Below the pieces are notes generated by a model. It had not been told where the DNA came from, searched no databases, and worked only from the letters and a program-made list of their open reading frames with translations. Shown here piece by piece: positions 60,163 through 64,000 of a DNA stretch of 64,000 nucleotides; the first letter of the stretch is position 1, and every line of letters begins with the position of its first letter. Source of the DNA: Microbacterium trichothecenolyticum. GTDB lineage: Bacteria; Actinomycetota; Actinomycetes; Actinomycetales; Microbacteriaceae. The position numbers and the translations under genes were made by a program. The stretch is from positions 62,001-126,000 of the forward strand of contig NZ_JYJA01000030.1 of NCBI RefSeq assembly GCF_000956465.1, given 5' to 3'.

Positions 60163-62108
60163 CCATGCAGATCACCTCCACCGCACCTCAGGCGCCCGTC
60201 GCCCCTTCGAGGGGACGCCTGCGCCCGCTCGGCCAGAACGAGGTCCGCATCACCGGCGGCTTCTGGGGCGACCGGCAGTCCGTCAATGCCGCGGGAACGC
60301 TGCGGCACATCGGCGCGCGCCTCGAGTCCGAGGGATGGCTCCCCAACTTCGATCTCGCCGTGGTCGGCGGGCTTCCCGAAAGACGCCGCGGCCGTGAGTT
60401 CTCGGACTCGGAGGTCTACAAGTACCTCGAAGCGCTCGCCTGGGAGATCGGCCGCACCGACGACGCTGCGCTGGAGCAGCGCTTCCGTGAGGTCGTCGCG
60501 CGGGTCGCCGCGGCACAGGAGGCCGACGGCTACCTCAACACCAGGTTCGGCCACCCCGGACAGGGTTCGCGGTGGTCCGACCTCGAGTGGGGTCACGAGC
60601 TGTACTGCCTGGGCCATCTCTTCCAGGCCGCTGTCGCGCGCGAGCGCACCCGGCCGGGGGCCGACGACGGGCTGCTCGGCATCGCCGTGCGCGCCGCCGA
60701 CCTCGTGTGCATCGAGTTCGGCGCGCAGGGGCGCGACGCGATCTGCGGCCACGCCGAAGTCGAGGTGGGACTCGCCGAGCTCGCTCGTGTGACCGGTGAG
60801 CCTCGGTACCTCGAGCAGGCGCGCCTGTTCGTCGAGCGGCATGGCCAGGGCACCCTGCGCGACATCGAGTGGGGGCGCAGATACTTCCAGGACGACGTCG
60901 CGGTGCGCGACGCCGGCGCCCTGCGGGGCCACGCCGTGCGCGCGAACTACCTCGCCTCGGGCGCCACCGATGTGGCGATCGACACCGGTGACGACGAACT
61001 CCTCGCCTCGCTGCGTCGCCAGTGGGACCGCACCACTGCGCGCCGCACCTACGTCACGGGCGGCCAGGGCTCCCACCATCAGGACGAGGCGTTCGGCGAG
61101 GACTGGGAGCTGCCCGCCGATCGCGCCTACTCCGAGACCTGCGCGGGCGTCGGATCGATCATGTTCTCGTGGCGGCTGCTGCTCGCCGGCGGCGACGCCC
61201 GCCATGCCGATCTCATCGAGCGCACGCTCTACAACGTCGTTGCCACGTCGCCCGCACCTGACGGTCGCGCGTTCTTCTACGCCAACACGCTGCACCAGCG
61301 CGTGCCGGGCGTTCCCGCCGATCCGGAGGCCACCTCGCCGCGGGCGTCGTCCTCCTTGCGCGCCCCTTGGTTCGAGGTGTCGTGCTGCCCGCCGAACGTC
61401 GCACGGACGCTCGCGAGCCTCGACGCGTACATCGCGACCGCCGACGACGAGGGTGTGCAGCTTCACCAGTACGCTCCGGCGCGCGTGCGCACCGCGCTCC
61501 CCGACGGTCGCGTGATCGCGTTCGACGTCGAGACGGACTATCCGGTGTCGGGCCGCATCCGCGTGATTTCGAGAACGGATGCCGCCCCCGGCGCCGAGTG
61601 GACCCTCACGCTCCGCGTGCCCGCGTGGGGCGATGGCGCCCGCGTGCGGGTGGTGCCTGCCGACGGCGGCGCTGCCGAGGAGCGGGATGCAGCTCCCGGC
61701 GCAGTCGAGGTGCGACGCGCGTTCCGCCCGGGCGATGTGGTGGAGCTGGATCTGCCCATGGCTCCCCGGCTGACCGCGCCCGATGAGCGCATCGACGCCG
61801 TGCGCGGATGCCTCGCCATCGAGCGAGGCCCGGAGGTGTTCGCCCTCGAATCGGTGGACCTCGCCGTCGCCGGCGTCGACGACGTGGCCCAGGTCGCACT
61901 CGCACCCGGCGCCGCGCCCGTCGATCGCGACGGCCGCGTGTGGATCGATGTCGTGCGGCACAGCGGGAGCGACGCCGGCTGGCCCTACGGGGAACGGGTC
62001 GACGAGCGCGGGGGCGCAGCATCCGTTGCGGTCCCGCTCGTGCGGTATCACGAGTGGGCCGAACGGGGACCCTCCACGATGCGTGTGTGGATCCCCGCCG
62101 CGACCTGA
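60159..62108 (+). CDS. Cytoplasmic GH127 beta-L-arabinofuranosidase
   Basis: The 649-residue protein has no signal peptide and matches HypBA1-type GH127 enzymes in length and motifs: GGFWGDRQ near the N-terminus, EALAWEIGRT, DGYLNTRF, WGHELYCLGHLFQA, YVTGGQGSHH, YSETCAGVGSIMF (Glu and Cys metal ligands) and FEVSCCPPNVARTLA with two adjacent Cys, one of which is the nucleophile in this family. It should release beta-L-arabinofuranose from imported oligosaccharides for AraA. ATG 60159 overlaps the permease stop; ATG 60165 is an alternative. Its stop is one base from the convergent gene at 62110. Confidence 0.94.
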   Translation: MTMQITSTAPQAPVAPSRGRLRPLGQNEVRITGGFWGDRQSVNAAGTLRHIGARLESEGWLPNFDLAVVGGLPERRRGREFSDSEVYKYLEALAWEIGRTDDAALEQRFREVVARVAAAQEADGYLNTRFGHPGQGSRWSDLEWGHELYCLGHLFQAAVARERTRPGADDGLLGIAVRAADLVCIEFGAQGRDAICGHAEVEVGLAELARVTGEPRYLEQARLFVERHGQGTLRDIEWGRRYFQDDVAVRDAGALRGHAVRANYLASGATDVAIDTGDDELLASLRRQWDRTTARRTYVTGGQGSHHQDEAFGEDWELPADRAYSETCAGVGSIMFSWRLLLAGGDARHADLIERTLYNVVATSPAPDGRAFFYANTLHQRVPGVPADPEATSPRASSSLRAPWFEVSCCPPNVARTLASLDAYIATADDEGVQLHQYAPARVRTALPDGRVIAFDVETDYPVSGRIRVISRTDAAPGAEWTLTLRVPAWGDGARVRVVPADGGAAEERDAAPGAVEVRRAFRPGDVVELDLPMAPRLTAPDERIDAVRGCLAIERGPEVFALESVDLAVAGVDDVAQVALAPGAAPVDRDGRVWIDVVRHSGSDAGWPYGERVDERGGAASVAVPLVRYHEWAERGPSTMRVWIPAAT

Positions 62109-62109
62109 C

Positions 62110-62400
62110 TCAGGGGCTCGGGTTGGTCGCCTTGCCGTCGAGCCAGAGCGTGTTCGACGGGTCGGAGTGGGTGGTGCCGGTGCCCACGTGCTTGTCGCTG
62201 ATCTGCGGGCCCTTGGTGATGACGTGCACGAGGGCCATCGCGTGGCCGCGTCCGAGACCGTAATCGGACGCGAGCCACTCGACGATCGGCGTCGCCTTGG
62301 TGTTCTCGTCGAATCCCTTCTCGTGCGCCTTCTCGATGAGCTGACGCGGCGTGAGCCCGGTCTTCGTCTCGATGCTGTCGAGGTATGCCTGGAACGTCAT
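62110..62400 (-). CDS. DUF4287 domain protein
   Basis: The 96-residue protein has the DUF4287 core: MTFQAYLDSIETKTGLTPRQ, LIEKAHEKGFDENTKATPIVEWLASDYGLGRGHAMALVHVI, followed by a short tail. Family function is unknown; members are small cytoplasmic proteins often next to cupin or stress genes. It stands 11 bases after the cupin gene on the same strand and is convergent with the GH127 gene without a visible terminator. Confidence 0.85.
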   Translation of the reverse strand: MTFQAYLDSIETKTGLTPRQLIEKAHEKGFDENTKATPIVEWLASDYGLGRGHAMALVHVITKGPQISDKHVGTGTTHSDPSNTLWLDGKATNPSP

Positions 62401-62411
62401 GTGTGATCTCC

Positions 62412-62798
62412 TCAGCTGCCGGTCGTGGGGATGTCGAGTACTCCAGGAGCATCCTGCCACTCCTGGATGATGCGGTCGGAGGCGTGGATGCACAGCACCC
62501 GCAGCCGCCCGGCACCGCTGTTCTTGAATCCGTGCCACGCGCCCGCCGGCGCGGTGGCCGTGTCGCCGGCGACCGCGTGGAGCGTCTCGCCGTCGACCGT
62601 GATGCGCGCCTCGCCCTCGAGCAGCACCCAGGTCTCGGGATAGGGATGGCGGTGGATGTCGGGACCCTGTCCGGGCTCGTTGTCGACGAGGAAGTACGAC
62701 ACGGCGGCGCCGTGCTCGGCGCCGATGAAGCGGCGCAGGCGCCCCGTGCCGACGCGGGTGTCGGCGGCCGGCACGATGTCCGGGATCGCGATGCTCAT
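62412..62798 (-). CDS. Cupin domain protein
   Basis: The 128-residue single-domain cupin shows motif 1 as GPDIHRHPYPETWVLLEG (two His and Glu) and motif 2 as AGDTATAPAGAWHGFKN (third His), enough to bind a metal. Function may be sensing, isomerisation or dioxygenation; nothing decides it. ATG 62798 has GGAG six bases upstream, so the longer upstream frame is not used. It is divergent from the regulator at 62870 and is probably its target. Confidence 0.87.
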   Translation of the reverse strand: MSIAIPDIVPAADTRVGTGRLRRFIGAEHGAAVSYFLVDNEPGQGPDIHRHPYPETWVLLEGEARITVDGETLHAVAGDTATAPAGAWHGFKNSGAGRLRVLCIHASDRIIQEWQDAPGVLDIPTTGS

Positions 62799-62869
62799 GG
62801 AGTGCTCCGTCCTGTCGGTGGTGTGATCCCACCCTCGTCGCCGGCGCATGCGGACCCTATAGTTTCGAT

Positions 62870-63859
62870 GTGGATCGAAAGTTCGTCGACTTCCAGCTCG
62901 CGCCGGACGACCTCACGGCGATCCGGTTCGGGATCTCGCCCGGCCACGAGCTCTGCCACGCCGTGCGCGCGATGCTCCGGCCCGACGAATACCCGCTGCA
63001 ATGGGGATGGATGCGGGCGACCCGCGGTGCCATCCCGCGCGACGACTTCGAGGTGCTCGCGCTGCTGATCCGCGACGAGGGCTACTTCCCCGACTTCCTC
63101 ACCACCACCCCGACGTGGGAGTTGACGCCGGAGGCCGAGGCCGCGCGCCTGCGCGACATCGACGACGAGCGCTTCGAGGTCGACATGACCAAGGTGCTGG
63201 TCCGCACCGACGGCTCGCGCCGTGCAGCGGTGCAGCGGATGCTCGAGCAGCCCGACCGCGCCCGGGCGATGATCGCCGAGGCGTGGCTGTCGGTGTGGAA
63301 CTCTGGTATCGCCCCGGTCTGGACGCAGCTCGAGCGGCTGCTCCGCGCCGACATCGCGGTGCGCTCGCGACGCATCGCCGAGAGCGGCATCGGCGCGATG
63401 ATCCAGGGCCTGCACGACCGCGTCGCATGGTCGGACGGAGCCGTGCGCGTCACGATGCGCATCTGGAGCGAAGTGGTCGACTGCCGCGGCAGCGGCCTGG
63501 TGCTCGTGCCGTCGGTGATGGGAGCGACGGGATGCTTCGTGCTCACCGAACCGCCCGCGCAGCCGACGCTCTTCTACCCGGCGCAGGGGGTGACCGCCAC
63601 CTGGGCACGCGATCCCGCCGACGTGGCGTCGGCGCTCGGCGCGCTGCTCGGCCCCGCACGCGCGCGCATCCTGCTCGACGCTCACGAACCGCGCACGACC
63701 TCGCAGGTCGCGCGAGACACCGCCCTCGCACTTTCGACGGCGTCGCACCACCTCACCGTGCTGCGCGACGCGGGCCTGGTCGCCAGCGCGCGCGACGGCG
63801 CCCGGGTGCTGCACCGGCGCACCCCGCTCGGCGAGGCGATGGTCGGCGCTGTGCTCTGA
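62870..63859 (+). CDS. ArsR-type winged-helix regulator with N-terminal domain
   Basis: The 329-residue protein ends in an ArsR-like winged helix (ALLGPARARILLDAHEPRTT, then VARDTALALSTASHHLTVL with the recognition helix). The first 240 residues form an uncharacterised domain seen in actinobacterial DUF5937-type regulators (FQLAPDDLTAIRFGISP, PTWELTPEAEAARLRDI). GTG 62870 fits the start; the family usually begins close to the LAPDDL motif. It is divergent from the cupin/DUF4287 pair. Confidence 0.82.
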   Translation: MDRKFVDFQLAPDDLTAIRFGISPGHELCHAVRAMLRPDEYPLQWGWMRATRGAIPRDDFEVLALLIRDEGYFPDFLTTTPTWELTPEAEAARLRDIDDERFEVDMTKVLVRTDGSRRAAVQRMLEQPDRARAMIAEAWLSVWNSGIAPVWTQLERLLRADIAVRSRRIAESGIGAMIQGLHDRVAWSDGAVRVTMRIWSEVVDCRGSGLVLVPSVMGATGCFVLTEPPAQPTLFYPAQGVTATWARDPADVASALGALLGPARARILLDAHEPRTTSQVARDTALALSTASHHLTVLRDAGLVASARDGARVLHRRTPLGEAMVGAVL

Positions 63860-63877
63860 CCCGGGCCGGCCAGCGTT

Positions 63878-63950
63878 CGGGGCGCGCGCCGTGCGATCGG
63901 GGCGCGCGCCGTGCGCCCCGAACGCGCGCGATGCGCCCCGAACGCGGAGA
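63878..63950. repeat. Clustered direct and inverted repeats
   Basis: CGGGGCGCGCGCCGTGCG occurs twice in a row (about 63877-63894 and 63897-63914), and GCGTTCGGGGCGCGC near 63872 is mirrored by CCCCGAACGC units at about 63916-63925 and 63936-63945. It may be a composite terminator between convergent genes. Confidence 0.5.
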
Positions 63951-63952
63951 AG

Positions 63953-64000
63953 TCAGGGCGTAGGGCCCGGCCAGGCCTTGCCCAGGTGGGCCACGGTAGA
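63953..64000 (-). CDS. Possible C-terminus of a minus-strand gene (partial)
   Basis: Fifteen codons read STVAHLGKAWPGPTP then TGA (63953-63955). A convergent gene end beyond the repeat cluster fits, but too little is visible to recognise a family. Confidence 0.3.
   Translation of the reverse strand, partial: STVAHLGKAWPGPTP

Noticed and set aside
62110..62832. A longer gene extending the DUF4287 protein upstream
   Set aside because: The extra part lies antisense-frame over the cupin gene; homology begins at ATG 62400.

Overview
The window reads as a chromosomal stretch of a high-GC Gram-positive bacterium, most likely a member of the Microbacteriaceae close to Microbacterium. This rests on strong G/C bias at third codon positions, GTG/TTG starts, actinobacterial protein styles and tRNA-Arg(ACG) without an encoded CCA. 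No ribosomal RNA or other phylogenetic marker is present, so the placement is an inference.

Bases 1-9440 hold ordinary or decaying genes: a zincin-like protein, a frameshifted membrane protein, a polytopic membrane protein, a nitroreductase, a truncated GNAT acetyltransferase, an SDR, a small charged stress-type protein and an aldose 1-epimerase-like protein. Between 4224 and 5925 lies a tRNA-Arg gene whose 3' half and terminator are duplicated about 1.57 kb away. The segment between the copies keeps a ribbon-helix-helix antitoxin gene and a toxin-like gene interrupted by TAA, so it looks like a decayed integrative element.

Bases 9531-62108 form one very large locus for plant arabinose-containing glycans. 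Its catabolic core (minus strand, 21441 to 9574) encodes a lipoprotein sugar-binding protein, a double ATPase, two permeases, araD, araB, araA and a secreted GH43 enzyme, in tight or overlapping order. Further genes encode three more single or tandem GH43 enzymes of the LamG/Ig-like type, a separate GH43 with discoidin-like domains, a large secreted GH127/GH146-like enzyme, a Tat-exported GH146-like enzyme with a non-catalytic partner, a large (alpha/alpha)6-type hydrolase (possibly GH121), and a second import system (binding protein plus two permeases, no ATPase) translationally coupled to a cytoplasmic GH127. A WxL/DUF916/LPxTG-type surface-complex cluster overlaps the lacI-type regulator gene, and a small tatA/tatB pair sits beside the Tat-dependent enzyme.

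Two features tie the locus together. Eight Sec-exported proteins end in the same 81-86 residue module, running from RCVAGK to a C-terminal Cys-Gly (or Cys-Asn/Cys-Gln), and a ninth truncated copy lies at 32656-32858. Near-palindromic sites resembling TTGTTAGCGCTAACAA lie at the promoters of nearly all these transcription units, often with the -10 hexamer inside the site. The LacI-type protein at 21688-22704 is the natural candidate to bind them. A second LacI-type regulator (55746-56771) probably controls the second transporter and GH127 operon.

Proposed flow (inference): surface enzymes release alpha- and beta-linked L-arabinofuranosyl units and short oligosaccharides; two ABC systems import them; the cytoplasmic GH127 cuts oligosaccharides; AraA, AraB and AraD convert L-arabinose to D-xylulose 5-phosphate. 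After 62110 the window returns to unrelated small genes and an ArsR-type regulator.
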